Notes under the pieces: model-generated
Databases searched by the model: none
Told to the model about the DNA's origin: nothing
What the model saw: only the letters and a program-made list of their open reading frames with translations
Part shown: in pieces, positions 16,927 to 27,836 of the stretch
How the letters are laid out: every line of letters starts with the position of its first letter
How positions within the stretch are numbered: the first letter of the stretch is position 1
Origin: Paenarthrobacter aurescens TC1
GTDB lineage: Bacteria; Actinomycetota; Actinomycetes; Actinomycetales; Micrococcaceae
Length of the DNA: 64,000 bases
Direction of reading: 5' to 3'
Assembly (NCBI GenBank): GCA_000014925.1
Contig: CP000474.1
Span: 1,364,001-1,428,000 of the forward strand
Position numbers and translations under genes: made by a program

Positions 16927-16981
16927 AGTTTACCCACGCGTTCAAGCGGGCCGGATCGCCAAAGCGGGATAGCATCCGAAG

Positions 16982-17533
16982 GTGATCCGACGACTCTCAG
17001 ACCTCTGGACGGACAGCCCGCTCGGCTTTTGGCTCGTGGCGGCCGCGTGCCTGTACTTCATGGTGATGGCAGTGCGGCTCACGGTGATAGATATCCGGAG
17101 CCACCTGCTGCCGAACCGGATTGTGTTCCCTTCCTATGCGGTGGCTGGAGTGCTGTTATTGGCTGCGGCCCTACTGGCGTACTTCGCCGATGCACCCACG
17201 GAGGGTGCATCGGGGGCTGTGCTCTTTGGTGTGCCCGGCCTGAGTGTGATTGCCGGCGGTGCCGTGCTCTGGCTGTTCTACTTTGTGCTTCGGCTCGTTC
17301 ACCCGCCGGGGATGGGCTTCGGTGACGTGAAGCTGGCCGGAGTGCTGGGCCTCTATCTGGGCTACCTGGGGTGGAGCCACATTTTTGCCGGGACGTTTGC
17401 GGCCTTCCTGTTGGGAGGGCTGTGGAGCCTGGGTATCCTGGTGGCCCGGCGAGGCACGCTGCGCTCGGCCATCCCGTTCGGCCCGTTCATGCTGGCGGGC
17501 GCGGCTGCCGCAATGCTGATCCTTCCTGCGTGA
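16982..17533 (+). CDS. Prepilin peptidase (A24 family)
   Basis: Aspartic peptidase of the inner membrane that cleaves type IV prepilin-like leader peptides. The two catalytic aspartates are in TVIDIRSHLLPNRI (about residues 36-49) and GMGFGDVKLAGVLG (GxGD motif, about 103-116). Six or so hydrophobic segments fill the 183 residues; the N-terminal methylase domain of classical PilD is absent, as in the short CpaA/TadV form. No pilin, TadA or other pilus gene lies nearby, so its substrates must be elsewhere. The start is GTG at 16982. Confidence 0.9.
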   Translation: MIRRLSDLWTDSPLGFWLVAAACLYFMVMAVRLTVIDIRSHLLPNRIVFPSYAVAGVLLLAAALLAYFADAPTEGASGAVLFGVPGLSVIAGGAVLWLFYFVLRLVHPPGMGFGDVKLAGVLGLYLGYLGWSHIFAGTFAAFLLGGLWSLGILVARRGTLRSAIPFGPFMLAGAAAAMLILPA

Positions 17534-17664
17534 AGCCAGTCACCACTCGTCCCGGCCCAACTGCGGCCAAATTGCAACGCTCCCCGTATTCTCGGCGTTC
17601 ACCGGGCTGGGTCATGCTTAGCCCAGCGAGTGTTCGGACGTGGTTGAGGGCGTTGGAGGGTGCA

Positions 17665-18204
17665 GTGAGACGGAACAGCTTGGGTTTCTTGCTTGGAGCG
17701 TCCATTTCCTGTGCCGTCCTGCTGACCGGATGCGGGCAAGCAGTCAACGATCCTGGGGTGACCTCGGGATCCGGGATACAACCGGGGATGACGCAACAAC
17801 CGGGCACTGAGCAACAGCCAGACCCGACGCAGATGCCCTTGACACCCTGTGAAGGCGGCCCGCTGGGCTGTTCCGAGTTTACGTCCGTGCGGGGAACCGA
17901 TGCCACGGGAGAGGTGGCGTGGCTCGGAACAGACCCGCTCACGGTGAGTTCCAGGAAGGCCAACGGAGAGTGGACCCTTTTCGTCCACACACCGTGCAAT
18001 TATCTCCAGGTAGCAGTTTCGGTGCAGAACGATGTCCTGACGCAGCTGTGGAGGATGGTCTCCGATAGGGGCTGCCAGGAGCCAACGGACGACTATCAGG
18101 CCTGGACAGAGCAGCTCTTTGAACAGCCTGTTCAGTGGAAGCTGGACGGCGATACGCTCACCTTGCGTAATTCACACGCCACCATCGAACTTAAGGAAAG
18201 CTGA
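17665..18204 (+). CDS. META domain lipoprotein
   Basis: A 179-residue predicted lipoprotein. From GTG 17665 (preceded by GGAGGG) it begins with a charged N-terminus and a hydrophobic stretch ending in the lipobox LLTGC, followed by a Gln/Pro-rich linker. The mature part has the META/HslJ pattern: GEWTLFVHTPCNYLQVAV, a second conserved Cys in SDRGCQEP, and DGDTLTLRNSHATIEL at the C-terminus. Such domains occur in heat-shock-linked lipoproteins and peptidoglycan-associated proteins; the ligand is unknown. Longer upstream readings through the prepilin peptidase gene are not credible. It is 4 bp from the NUDIX gene. Confidence 0.75.
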   Translation: MRRNSLGFLLGASISCAVLLTGCGQAVNDPGVTSGSGIQPGMTQQPGTEQQPDPTQMPLTPCEGGPLGCSEFTSVRGTDATGEVAWLGTDPLTVSSRKANGEWTLFVHTPCNYLQVAVSVQNDVLTQLWRMVSDRGCQEPTDDYQAWTEQLFEQPVQWKLDGDTLTLRNSHATIELKES

Positions 18205-18208
18205 CACC

Positions 18209-18685
18209 ATGGGTGCACCCGAATTTGTGCTCAAACTACGGGAAAAGATCGGCAACGACCCCCTCTGGCTGCCGGCTGTGCGGGGAGTGGTGTTTGATGA
18301 CGAAGGCAGGGTGTTGTTGGGCCAGCGTGCCGATAACGGCCATTGGACACTCATCACCGGCATGCTGGAACCGGGAGAACATCCTGCGCCCGGGCTCGTG
18401 CGGGAAATCTTCGAGGAAACAGCGGTGGTGGCCGAGACCGAGCGCATCATCGGCGTCGGGGTTGTGGGGCCGGTGACGTTCCCCAACGGCGACGTCTGCG
18501 ACTTCCTGGACATCACGTTCCGCTGCCGTTACGTGTCCGGCGAAGCCCAAGTCAACGATGACGAATCATTGGCGGTCGGGTGGTTCGCGCTGGACGAGCT
18601 TCCGGACATGAGCGCCGGAAATCTTGAAGCCATCAGGCTCGCCACGGAGCCCGAAGGCCCCGTGGCGTACCAAGTGGAGGACTAG
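18209..18685 (+). CDS. NUDIX hydrolase
   Basis: A 158-residue nucleoside-diphosphate-X hydrolase. The Nudix box is complete: GMLEPGEHPAPGLVREIFEE plus TAV matches Gx5Ex7REUxEExGU with the catalytic REIFEE. Preceding VRGVVFDDEGRVLLGQRADN is the usual first strand. The substrate cannot be told from sequence; the layout is of the MutT/ADP-ribose pyrophosphatase-like type often annotated as NUDIX domain protein. The ATG at 18209 has AAGGAAAG upstream and follows the lipoprotein stop by 4 bp, suggesting co-transcription. Convergent with the MFS gene with only 2 bp between stops. Confidence 0.92.
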   Translation: MGAPEFVLKLREKIGNDPLWLPAVRGVVFDDEGRVLLGQRADNGHWTLITGMLEPGEHPAPGLVREIFEETAVVAETERIIGVGVVGPVTFPNGDVCDFLDITFRCRYVSGEAQVNDDESLAVGWFALDELPDMSAGNLEAIRLATEPEGPVAYQVED

Positions 18686-18687
18686 CG

Positions 18688-21033
<2,346 letters not shown>

Positions 21034-21041
<8 letters not shown>

Positions 21042-21079
21042 AGAGTAAAGTTTTGCACTCTTTGAGCCAAAGTGCAAAA
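21034..21079. promoter_or_regulatory. Operator region of the TetR/MFS operon
   Basis: A perfect palindrome TTACTC-ACA-GAGTAA (21034-21048) overlaps the regulator start. Next to it is a longer pair, TTTTGCACT (21051-21059) and AGTGCAAAA (21071-21079), with another TTTGCACT at 21025-21032. The 15-bp palindrome has the size and symmetry of TetR-dimer sites. Confidence 0.65.
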
Positions 21080-21113
21080 AGAGTGTGGAAGTCGCTGTAC
21101 AAACCTTCCGGGT

Positions 21114-21161
21114 ACGACGACGGCCGGCACCTTTCGTGCGAAAGGTACCGGCCGTCGTCGT
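21114..21161 (-). terminator. Terminator downstream of fumC
   Basis: A near-perfect stem: 21114-21127 pairs with 21148-21161, followed by an ACCTTT/AAAGGT inner stem and a six-base loop. It lies 10 bp beyond the fumC stop on the minus strand. The T-run is weak. Confidence 0.7.
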
Positions 21162-21171
21162 GCTTTGGGTA

Positions 21172-22599
21172 TTAGTTCTTGTGAGCGGGGGAGGTCATGG
21201 TGGTGACGTCAAGGGCCTTGTCGAGGTCGGCCTCGGTAACCTTGCCTTCGCCCTCGCCGACGAAGCCGAGCTTCTCGGTGGCCTGGCGGATGGTCAGGCC
21301 TTCCTTGACGGCGATCTTTGCGATCTTGGCGGCATTCTCGTAACCAATGAACTTGTTCAGCGGCGTCACGATGGACGGGGAAGCCTCGGCCAGGAAGCGG
21401 GCGCGCTCCACATTGGCGGTGATGCCGTCGATCATCTTGTCGGCCATGACACGGCTGGTGTTGGCCAGCAAGCGGATGGACTCGAGGAGGTTGGCAGCCA
21501 TGACGGGGATGCCAACGTTGAGTTCGAACGCGCCGTTGGTGCCGGACCAGGCGATGGCGGTGTCGTTGCCGATGACCTGGGCGCAGACCATGATGGACGC
21601 TTCGCAGATGACCGGGTTGACCTTGCCCGGCATGATCGAGGAGCCCGGCTGAAGGTCCGGAATGGCAATTTCGCCGAGGCCCGTGTTGGGGCCGGATCCC
21701 ATCCAGCGGAGGTCGTTGTTGATCTTCATGAAGGAGATCGCGATGTTGCGCAGCTGGCTTGAACCTTCGATGAGGCCGTCGCGGTTTGCCTGGGCCTCGA
21801 AGTGGTCGCGTGCCTCTGTCAGCGGCAGGCCAGTGTCAGCTGCCAGCAGTTCGATGACGCGCTCCGGGAAACCGGCCGGGGTGTTGATGCCGGTGCCCAC
21901 GGCGGTGCCGCCCAGGGGAACTTCGGCAACGCGGGGGAGTGCTGCGTTGATTCGCTCGATGCCGTAGCGGACCTGTGCAGCGTAACCGCCGAACTCCTGG
22001 CCGAGCATTACCGGGGTGGCGTCCATGAGGTGGGTACGTCCGGACTTGACGACGTCCTTGAACTCCACGGCCTTCCGGTCCAGGGAAGCTGCAAGGTACT
22101 CCAGCGCCGGGATCAGGTCGTTGATCAGGGCCGAGGTGGCGGCAACGTGCACGGAGGTCGGGAACACATCGTTGGAAGACTGCGAAGCGTTCACATGGTC
22201 GTTCGGGTGGACAACTTTGTCGCTCCCGGCGGCCGCGAGGGCGCGCGATGCAAGCTCGGCGATGACCTCGTTGGTGTTCATGTTGGAAGAAGTGCCCGAG
22301 CCGGTCTGGAAAACGTCAATCGGGAAGTCGCCGTCGTACTTACCGGTGGCAACCTCATCGGCAGCGGCGGCGATAGCCTCGGCGAGCTCACCATCGAGCA
22401 CCCCCAGTTCGGCGTTCGCCAGTGCGGCGGCCTTCTTCACGCGGGCCAGGGCCTCAATGTGTGTGCGCTCAAGCGTCTTGCCGGAGATCGGGAAGTTCTC
22501 CACAGCACGCTGCGTCTGGGCGCGGTACAGGGCGTTCACGGGGACGCGAACTTCGCCCATCGTGTCATGTTCAATACGGAACTCAGTGGTGGAAGTCAT
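21172..22599 (-). CDS. fumC: Class II fumarate hydratase
   Basis: Catalyses reversible hydration of fumarate to L-malate in the TCA cycle; heat-stable, iron-free homotetramer. The superfamily signature [11 protein letters not shown] is at 319-329, with the catalytic serine in this loop. SSNMNTNEV (about 104-112), [14 protein letters not shown] (131-144) and [11 protein letters not shown] (186-196) form the other active-site blocks. A length of 475 residues is normal. Carbonic anhydrase, DUF4245 and glpX follow on the left-to-right map, the same set as Rv1098c-Rv1100 in M. tuberculosis, which supports orthology. Confidence 0.96.
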   Translation of the reverse strand: MTSTTEFRIEHDTMGEVRVPVNALYRAQTQRAVENFPISGKTLERTHIEALARVKKAAALANAELGVLDGELAEAIAAAADEVATGKYDGDFPIDVFQTGSGTSSNMNTNEVIAELASRALAAAGSDKVVHPNDHVNASQSSNDVFPTSVHVAATSALINDLIPALEYLAASLDRKAVEFKDVVKSGRTHLMDATPVMLGQEFGGYAAQVRYGIERINAALPRVAEVPLGGTAVGTGINTPAGFPERVIELLAADTGLPLTEARDHFEAQANRDGLIEGSSQLRNIAISFMKINNDLRWMGSGPNTGLGEIAIPDLQPGSSIMPGKVNPVICEASIMVCAQVIGNDTAIAWSGTNGAFELNVGIPVMAANLLESIRLLANTSRVMADKMIDGITANVERARFLAEASPSIVTPLNKFIGYENAAKIAKIAVKEGLTIRQATEKLGFVGEGEGKVTEADLDKALDVTTMTSPAHKN

Positions 22600-22654
22600 G
22601 GGGCTAGCTTATGGCGATTGGACGCCTCACAGAAAACCCGGCGGAGAGTGCTAC

Positions 22655-22680
22655 GTGCTCCGGCGCTGAGGCCGGAGCAC
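22655..22680 (-). terminator. Terminator downstream of the carbonic anhydrase gene
   Basis: A perfect 10-bp stem (22655-22664 with 22671-22680, six-base loop) lies 6 bp after the carbonic anhydrase stop on the minus strand. There is no T-run. Confidence 0.65.
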
Positions 22681-22686
22681 GGCTTC

Positions 22687-23301
22687 CTAGAGCTTGCCGA
22701 TCCCGGAAACGAGGGCCGCGCGGCCCTCATCGAGTTTGTACGACAGGCCGATGACGGCAACGCGGCCGTCGTCGATGGCGTCGGAAATCACACGCGAGCT
22801 GTCAGCAAGACGGGCGGCCGTCTGCTTGACGTGCTCCACCACCATGTCGTTGACGTCTTCCTGGCTGTTGCGCTTGGCCGTCAGGACGGAGGGAGTGATG
22901 CGCTCCACGAGGTCGCGGATGAAACCCGGAGGCATTTCACCCGTTTCCACGGCGGCCTTGGTGGCCTTCACGGCACCACAGCTGTCATGGCCGAGGATGA
23001 CAATCAGCGGAACCCGGAGTTCGCTGATGCTGTACTCGAGGGAACCCAGAACCGCGTCGTCAATGACCTGTCCGGCGGTGCGCACCACGAAGGCGTCACC
23101 GAGGCCCAGGTCAAAAATGATTTCTGCAGCGAGCCGTGAATCCGAGCATCCGAAGATCACGGCAAAAGGATTCTGATTCTCAATGAGTGAAGATCGTCGC
23201 GAAGCATCCTGGTTGGGGTGCAGGGATTCGCCGGAAACAAAACGTTCGTTGCCTTCGCGGAGACGGCGCCACGCCAAGGCTGGAGTCAGGTAAGTAGGCA
23301 C
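22687..23301 (-). CDS. Beta-class carbonic anhydrase
   Basis: Zinc enzyme interconverting CO2 and bicarbonate. Numbered from GTG 23301 (VPTYLTPALAW, 204 residues) the ligands are Cys52 in FGCSDSR, His105 and Cys108 in LGHDSCGA, with the Asp54-Arg56 dyad. The preceding NERFVSGE and the following AGQVIDDAVLGSLEYS are standard. Upstream in-frame codons up to 23475 overlap the DUF4245 gene and are rejected. A moderate AAGG precedes the chosen start. Same strand as fumC, with a hairpin between, so probably its own transcript. Confidence 0.93.
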   Translation of the reverse strand: MPTYLTPALAWRRLREGNERFVSGESLHPNQDASRRSSLIENQNPFAVIFGCSDSRLAAEIIFDLGLGDAFVVRTAGQVIDDAVLGSLEYSISELRVPLIVILGHDSCGAVKATKAAVETGEMPPGFIRDLVERITPSVLTAKRNSQEDVNDMVVEHVKQTAARLADSSRVISDAIDDGRVAVIGLSYKLDEGRAALVSGIGKL

Positions 23302-23371
23302 GAGCCTTACTTTACGACGCGCACACGGCAGTCTGTGAAACTGTTGCGCCTCATAAGTCGGAGAACCGGAG

Positions 23372-24073
23372 TCAGGCGGACGGCTGCGCGGACGGAGACG
23401 CAGTAGCCGGTGCGCTTGCAGGTGGAGCCTGCTCTGCGGACTTAACCACCGCAGCCGCCAGCGTTGCGAACTCATCCAGGTTTGCGGTGCCGCTCAGGAT
23501 GAGGGTGGTACCCCGGTACTCCAAGACCATGGCGCGCTTTTCCTTGCCGGAGTCCCTCAGCTCCCATTCCTGGCCGCCCGCGCTGCGGGTGCCGGTGACA
23601 GGAAGGTTCTCCGTCTGCTGCAGAACCCACGTGGCGTTCGCCTGGTTGGTCTGGGTGAGGCCAATGAAGTTTTCCTTGGGAGTCAGGAAACCGATCTCCC
23701 ACGTAGGAACCCCGCTTCCGGTACCGGACTCCCAGCGCGCGTAGTTGGGCTTGAATGTGTCGCCCGTATCCGGGGTGACCGGTGTGAATCCTGCCACCCC
23801 TGTGGCATTGCGGGCGATGGCCGCTACATCAACATCGGGCCTGAAACCCTCACCTTTGGGAGCCGGGTTCATCAAAACGATGGGGAGGAAAGCCAGCACA
23901 CAGACAAGCAGCGCAATGACCATGCCGATGACCGAAGCGTTGGCCCGCTTGGCGGCTTTCGCCGCGATGACGGGTTTGTAGGGGGCATCCGGGGCTGCCT
24001 GGGCATCGTTTTGCTTGGCCGCTGCAGCGTCAGATTGGTTCTCCGCTGCGGGCTTGTCCTGCGTTTCACTCAC
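23372..24073 (-). CDS. DUF4245 membrane protein
   Basis: A 233-residue protein from GTG 24073 (VSETQDKPAAEN). The first 45 residues are acidic, Ala/Gln-rich and unstructured; one transmembrane helix follows (VIGMVIALLVCVLAFLPIVL), then an extracytoplasmic domain of about 140 residues with TWEIGFLTPKENFIGLTQT and a Pro/Ala/Ser-rich tail. This is the actinobacterial DUF4245 layout, function unknown. It is divergent from glpX by 185 bp, as with Rv1100/Rv1099c. The GGAGG upstream is only about two bases from the GTG, closer than usual, so the start is not certain. Confidence 0.85.
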   Translation of the reverse strand: MSETQDKPAAENQSDAAAAKQNDAQAAPDAPYKPVIAAKAAKRANASVIGMVIALLVCVLAFLPIVLMNPAPKGEGFRPDVDVAAIARNATGVAGFTPVTPDTGDTFKPNYARWESGTGSGVPTWEIGFLTPKENFIGLTQTNQANATWVLQQTENLPVTGTRSAGGQEWELRDSGKEKRAMVLEYRGTTLILSGTANLDEFATLAAAVVKSAEQAPPASAPATASPSAQPSA

Positions 24074-24258
24074 CCCTCCATGATCCCTTATCCCAGCGGG
24101 GAACACACATCCGGCAACCTCACCGCCGGTATAGCGGCGCGTGGTCATCCAACGACTCACTGACCACGCGGCGACTATGATCGTTGATAGAGGAACCCCG
24201 GGTTGCCCCGTGCAACCATGTCCGGTCCCGTGAATCGTCACTCGAAGAAGAGGTTCAA

Positions 24259-25296
24259 GTGTCTCCTGCACCAATGACCCAGCAGTATTCCACGATTTCG
24301 CCGTCGCTCGCCGTCGGCATCGACGAACCCGACCGCAACCTTGCGCTTGAACTCGTCCGTGTCACCGAAGCCGCGGCAATTGCCGGTGGCCACTGGGTAG
24401 GTTTCGGCGACAAAAACAAGGCAGACGGCGCCGCCGTCGACGCCATGCGTTCGTTCCTTCACACCGTCCACTTCAACGGCGTTGTGGTCATCGGTGAAGG
24501 CGAAAAAGATGAAGCCCCCATGCTGTTCAACGGCGAGCAGGTTGGTGACGGCACCGGTCCCGAGTGCGACGTCGCCGTCGACCCCATCGACGGAACCCGT
24601 CTGACCGCCCTCGGCATCAACAACGCCCTCGCAGTTCTGGCAGTTGCTGAGCGCGGATCCATGTTCGACCCCTCCGCCGTGTTCTACATGGAGAAGCTCG
24701 TCACCGGCCCCGAAGCCGCCGACATGGTGGACCTGCGCCTGCCCGTCAAGCAAAACCTGCACCTCATCGCCAAGGCCAAGGGCGTCAAGGTCAACCAGCT
24801 CAACGTCATGATCCTGGACCGCGACCGCCACCGTCCGCTCGTGGAAGAGATCCGCGAAGCCGGTGCCCGCACCAAGTTCATCATGGACGGCGACGTGGCC
24901 GGCGCCATCGCAGCAGCACGCTCCGGCACCGGCGTTGACGCCCTCATGGGCATCGGCGGCACGCCGGAAGGCATCGTTGCAGCCTGTGCCATCAAGTCGC
25001 TCGGCGGTGTCATCCAAGGCCGCCTGTGGCCGACGTCGGACGAAGAGAAGCAGAAGGCCATCGACGCCGGACACGACCTCGACCGCGTCCTGTCCACCAA
25101 CGACCTCGTCACCTCCGACAACTGCTACTTCGCAGCAACCGGTATCACCGACGGCGATCTTCTCCACGGCGTGCGCTACCAGAAGGACCGCGTCATGACG
25201 CAGTCCATCGTGATGCGCTCCAAGTCCGGCACGGTCCGCTTCGTAGAGGCCGAGCACCACGCATCCAAATGGGAGACATACGCGCGCAAGCCGTAA
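24259..25296 (+). CDS. glpX: Class II fructose-1,6-bisphosphatase
   Basis: Gluconeogenic phosphatase hydrolysing fructose-1,6-bisphosphate, of the lithium-sensitive inositol-monophosphatase superfamily. The metal-binding motifs are clear: [15 protein letters not shown] and [13 protein letters not shown] (DPIDGT signature). The C-terminal block [24 protein letters not shown] is specific to GlpX. Size of 345 residues from GTG 24259, which has AAGAGG upstream, is normal; the ATG at 24274 ([12 protein letters not shown]) is the alternative. As in other Actinobacteria it is probably the main fructose-bisphosphatase. Convergent with the FemAB-like gene across a hairpin repeat. Confidence 0.94.
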   Translation: MSPAPMTQQYSTISPSLAVGIDEPDRNLALELVRVTEAAAIAGGHWVGFGDKNKADGAAVDAMRSFLHTVHFNGVVVIGEGEKDEAPMLFNGEQVGDGTGPECDVAVDPIDGTRLTALGINNALAVLAVAERGSMFDPSAVFYMEKLVTGPEAADMVDLRLPVKQNLHLIAKAKGVKVNQLNVMILDRDRHRPLVEEIREAGARTKFIMDGDVAGAIAAARSGTGVDALMGIGGTPEGIVAACAIKSLGGVIQGRLWPTSDEEKQKAIDAGHDLDRVLSTNDLVTSDNCYFAATGITDGDLLHGVRYQKDRVMTQSIVMRSKSGTVRFVEAEHHASKWETYARKP

Positions 25297-25323
25297 CCAC
25301 CCCGTTGCTGTCGCGCCTTTGAC

Positions 25324-25405
25324 GCGAAAAGCGCCCTATCGCTCTGCGGCTATCTCCTCGTACCTCGTCGATTTGATGCCGCTGACGCGAGAGGGCGCTT
25401 TTCGC
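25324..25405. repeat. Long intergenic hairpin, copy 2 (diverged)
   Basis: A perfect 14-bp outer stem (25324-25337 with 25392-25405) extends by TCGC/GCGA (25339-25342 with 25387-25390). The core has an inner GCGGC/GCCGC helix (25346-25350 with 25378-25382) and a loop containing CTCGTACCTCG and ATTTGA, resembling copies 1 and 3. It lies 28 bp after glpX, between glpX and the convergent FemAB-like gene. Confidence 0.7.
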
Positions 25406-25596
25406 TGTCCGGATGCGATGGTGCCGCGGTCTTCCGGCTTCGCGCTGTTGTGGGGTGGGTAGGGCAGAGCGCGAGGTGTGCCTTTACCAGCAACTTTGAT
25501 TTGGGAACCCTGCCGACATGCCTTGATGCACGGCGTGTCAGAGTGCCCCCGGCTCAAAGTGGGTGGTGGAGGTACAGGTGGATCGCGGGAAAAGGC
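25406..25596. other. Intergenic stretch with no recognisable content
   Basis: The remaining 191 bp between the hairpin repeat and the FemAB-like stop contain no credible reading frame, RNA gene or further strong hairpin. Confidence 0.5.
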
Positions 25597-26532
25597 TTAG
25601 CGCAGTTTGTCGCGGAGTTTCCGTGCCAGTTGGTATGCACCGTAGCGGAGCTTGTTGACCGGCAGGTCCCATGTGCCAGGGTAGGAGACTTCGCGGCCTC
25701 CGAATGACTTCTTAAATGCGGTGAAGCCCGCCCATTTGTGGTCCGGCTGGTCTTCGGGTGCCACGCCCCAGAGGTCCACGTGTTTGAGTCCCTTTTCCTT
25801 GGCGTCAGCCATCAAGGTCACCAGGAGGGGGATTCCTGCACTGAGTTTTCGGTGGGTGTCATCCAAGGCTGCGTGGGCGTACACGCGGGTATCAGCAGAG
25901 TCATAGGCGAAGGCAGCAGCGATCGGTTCGCCCTCAAGCTCCGCAATAAACAGTGTTCCAGCACCGTTGGGCAGCAGCGAGGCGGCCACCTGGGTAAGGT
26001 ACTCGTCGCTTTGGGGCTTGAAGCCGTTCCGGGCAGCTGTCAGGTGGAGGAAATGCAGGAGCACCGAGATATCGGCGGGATCCTGGGAGGCGCGGAATGT
26101 CACGCCCTTCTTATGGATGTTCCGGTAGAGGTTCCTGTTGGTCGGTTTCATACCGGCCAGGACATCCTTGAAGTCACCCTCAAGATCAACGATCCAGCTG
26201 AGCTCCGGCTGCTGGTTGACCGGCGCCGGCTGCAAGCCGCGGGCACGAAGGAGAGCATCGGCGTCGGACGCTGTAAACCCTGCCGCAGCGGGCTCCATCC
26301 GCACGAACACCGCATGCTGGTCCTTGGCCAGCCTCACCAGGGCCGCAGTGGCGGCGTCGAAAGCTTCCACGGACTCCGCCACGGGGCCGTAGGGGGCGTA
26401 AATCACCTTGCCGGCAGGGTTCTTCTCCTCAATGGCGAGGAAACTCCAACCGGGCCCGGATTGCTCATGGACACGGCGTCCCAGGGAACGCTGGACAGCC
26501 GCCCATGCGGGCGTTTGCAGGAAAAACTCCAT
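25597..26532 (-). CDS. FemAB-like peptidyltransferase
   Basis: A 311-residue protein of the FemABX family (double GNAT fold), which uses aminoacyl-tRNA to add residues to lipid II interpeptide bridges. Visible hallmarks: MEFFLQTPAWAAVQRSLGR, VIYAPYGPVA, the middle block MKPTNRNLYRNIHKKGV that is conserved in these enzymes, LAELEGEPIAA-like strand (FIAELEGEPIAAAFAYDS) and the C-terminal HVDLWGV plus WAGFTAFKKSFGG. There is no long coiled-coil as in S. aureus FemA. Arthrobacter-type peptidoglycan commonly carries Ala/Ser-type bridges, consistent with such an enzyme, but the amino acid added cannot be told. It is 3 bp downstream of manA in the same operon. Confidence 0.85.
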   Translation of the reverse strand: MEFFLQTPAWAAVQRSLGRRVHEQSGPGWSFLAIEEKNPAGKVIYAPYGPVAESVEAFDAATAALVRLAKDQHAVFVRMEPAAAGFTASDADALLRARGLQPAPVNQQPELSWIVDLEGDFKDVLAGMKPTNRNLYRNIHKKGVTFRASQDPADISVLLHFLHLTAARNGFKPQSDEYLTQVAASLLPNGAGTLFIAELEGEPIAAAFAYDSADTRVYAHAALDDTHRKLSAGIPLLVTLMADAKEKGLKHVDLWGVAPEDQPDHKWAGFTAFKKSFGGREVSYPGTWDLPVNKLRYGAYQLARKLRDKLR

Positions 26533-26535
26533 GGA

Positions 26536-27786
26536 TCAGTTCCCCAGACCGGTGGTCACTGCAAAGGCAACACTCGTGTCCGTGGCGCCTTGCACGGGGT
26601 GGACGTTCACGGGTGCCTCGATGTCGGGGATGAACGCGGCGGCACCCCGTTGCAAGCGGAGGTCGCTCTTGGGAGAGTCCAGCAGCACCGAACCGGACAC
26701 CACTACGACGACGGCAGGCCCGTTTTGTGCCAGCGGCACCGGCTCGGCGCCCGGGGCAAGCTCAATGCGCTGGAGCTGGAATTCCCTAAACGGCGGGCGG
26801 TACAGTTCCTGCCCGAATTCCGTCCCGCTGGCCTCGACGCGCGGCACACCCAGTGCTTCGAAGCGCACAGTCTTCAGCAGCTCCGGGACGTCCACGTACT
26901 TGGGCGTGAGCCCCCCGCGGAGCACATTGTCCGAGGACGCCATGACCTCCACGCCCAATCCATGGAGGTAGGCGTGGATGTTGCCGGCAGGCAGGTAAAC
27001 CACGTCGCCGGGCTCCAAGGACAGGTGGTTGAGAAGGAGGGAAATGAGGACGCCCGGATCTCCGGGGAAGGCCTCGTTGATGTCCAGCATCGCGGTGAGG
27101 GCTTCGCGGTGCGGCTCCAACGGTGCGCCCGCGGATAGGACCGCAACTACCTCATGGATCACGTCGGAGACGTCGCTGCCACCCTGGATCAGCCGGCTGA
27201 AGGCAGCCTTCAGGGCTGCGGACTCATCGGATTGGCTGAGGTCTGTGATGACACCGTTAATGACATCGGGAGCATCGACTGCTGCCGAATCAAGGACATG
27301 GGCCAGGTGCTCAAAAATGTCTTTGGACGCAGCCGGCGAACGGAAACCGCACAGTGCCTTGAACGGAGTCAGGGCGAAAATCATTTCCGGTTTGTGGTTG
27401 TCATCGCGGTAGTTGCGGTCCGCGGCATCGGCCGGGATCCCGGCTGCATTCTCCCGTGCGAATCCTTCCCGTGCCTGGTCCAGGCTGGGGTGCACTTGCA
27501 AGGACAACGGATGCTCGGCGGCCAGGAGCTTGGTGAGGAACGGCAGCCGTGCTCCGAACTCGGCGATGCTTTCCGAACCCAGGCAGCGCAGGGGATCGGA
27601 GGCGATCAAGGCATCCAGTGGCTGAGTAACCCCATTGGGATGGATGGCTGTGGAGGGAGAGTCCGGGTGGGCTCCGATCCACATTTCGGCTTCGGGCCCA
27701 CCTGATGCCGGACGACCCAGCAACCCGGCGATCGCCGTCGTTGAACCCCACGCATAGGGTCGCAAAACATTCTCAATCTGATACAC
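26536..27786 (-). CDS. manA: Mannose-6-phosphate isomerase, class I
   Basis: Zinc enzyme interconverting fructose-6-phosphate and mannose-6-phosphate, the entry to GDP-mannose and mannosylated envelope compounds. Class I features: IENVLRPYAWGSTTAIAGLL, HPLSLQVHPSLDQAREGF (zinc ligands Gln/His), DDNHKPEMIFALTPFKALCG (catalytic block with Glu), and the C-terminal cupin. At 416 residues the length is typical. The start is GTG 27786 with AAGGA about 14 bases upstream, rather far. It probably forms one transcript with the FemAB-like gene. In M. tuberculosis manA is next to whiB2/DUF3499; here it is about 6 kb away. Confidence 0.94.
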   Translation of the reverse strand: MYQIENVLRPYAWGSTTAIAGLLGRPASGGPEAEMWIGAHPDSPSTAIHPNGVTQPLDALIASDPLRCLGSESIAEFGARLPFLTKLLAAEHPLSLQVHPSLDQAREGFARENAAGIPADAADRNYRDDNHKPEMIFALTPFKALCGFRSPAASKDIFEHLAHVLDSAAVDAPDVINGVITDLSQSDESAALKAAFSRLIQGGSDVSDVIHEVVAVLSAGAPLEPHREALTAMLDINEAFPGDPGVLISLLLNHLSLEPGDVVYLPAGNIHAYLHGLGVEVMASSDNVLRGGLTPKYVDVPELLKTVRFEALGVPRVEASGTEFGQELYRPPFREFQLQRIELAPGAEPVPLAQNGPAVVVVVSGSVLLDSPKSDLRLQRGAAAFIPDIEAPVNVHPVQGATDTSVAFAVTTGLGN

Positions 27787-27836
27787 GAAAGAAGGTCCTT
27801 ATCGTTGCGCTGAACGTGGGGTGGGCGGAAGGCAGC

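Noticed and set aside
16982..17533. Beginning of a type IV pilus or Tad locus
   Set aside because: No pilin, TadA-like ATPase or secretin gene is nearby; the peptidase stands alone.
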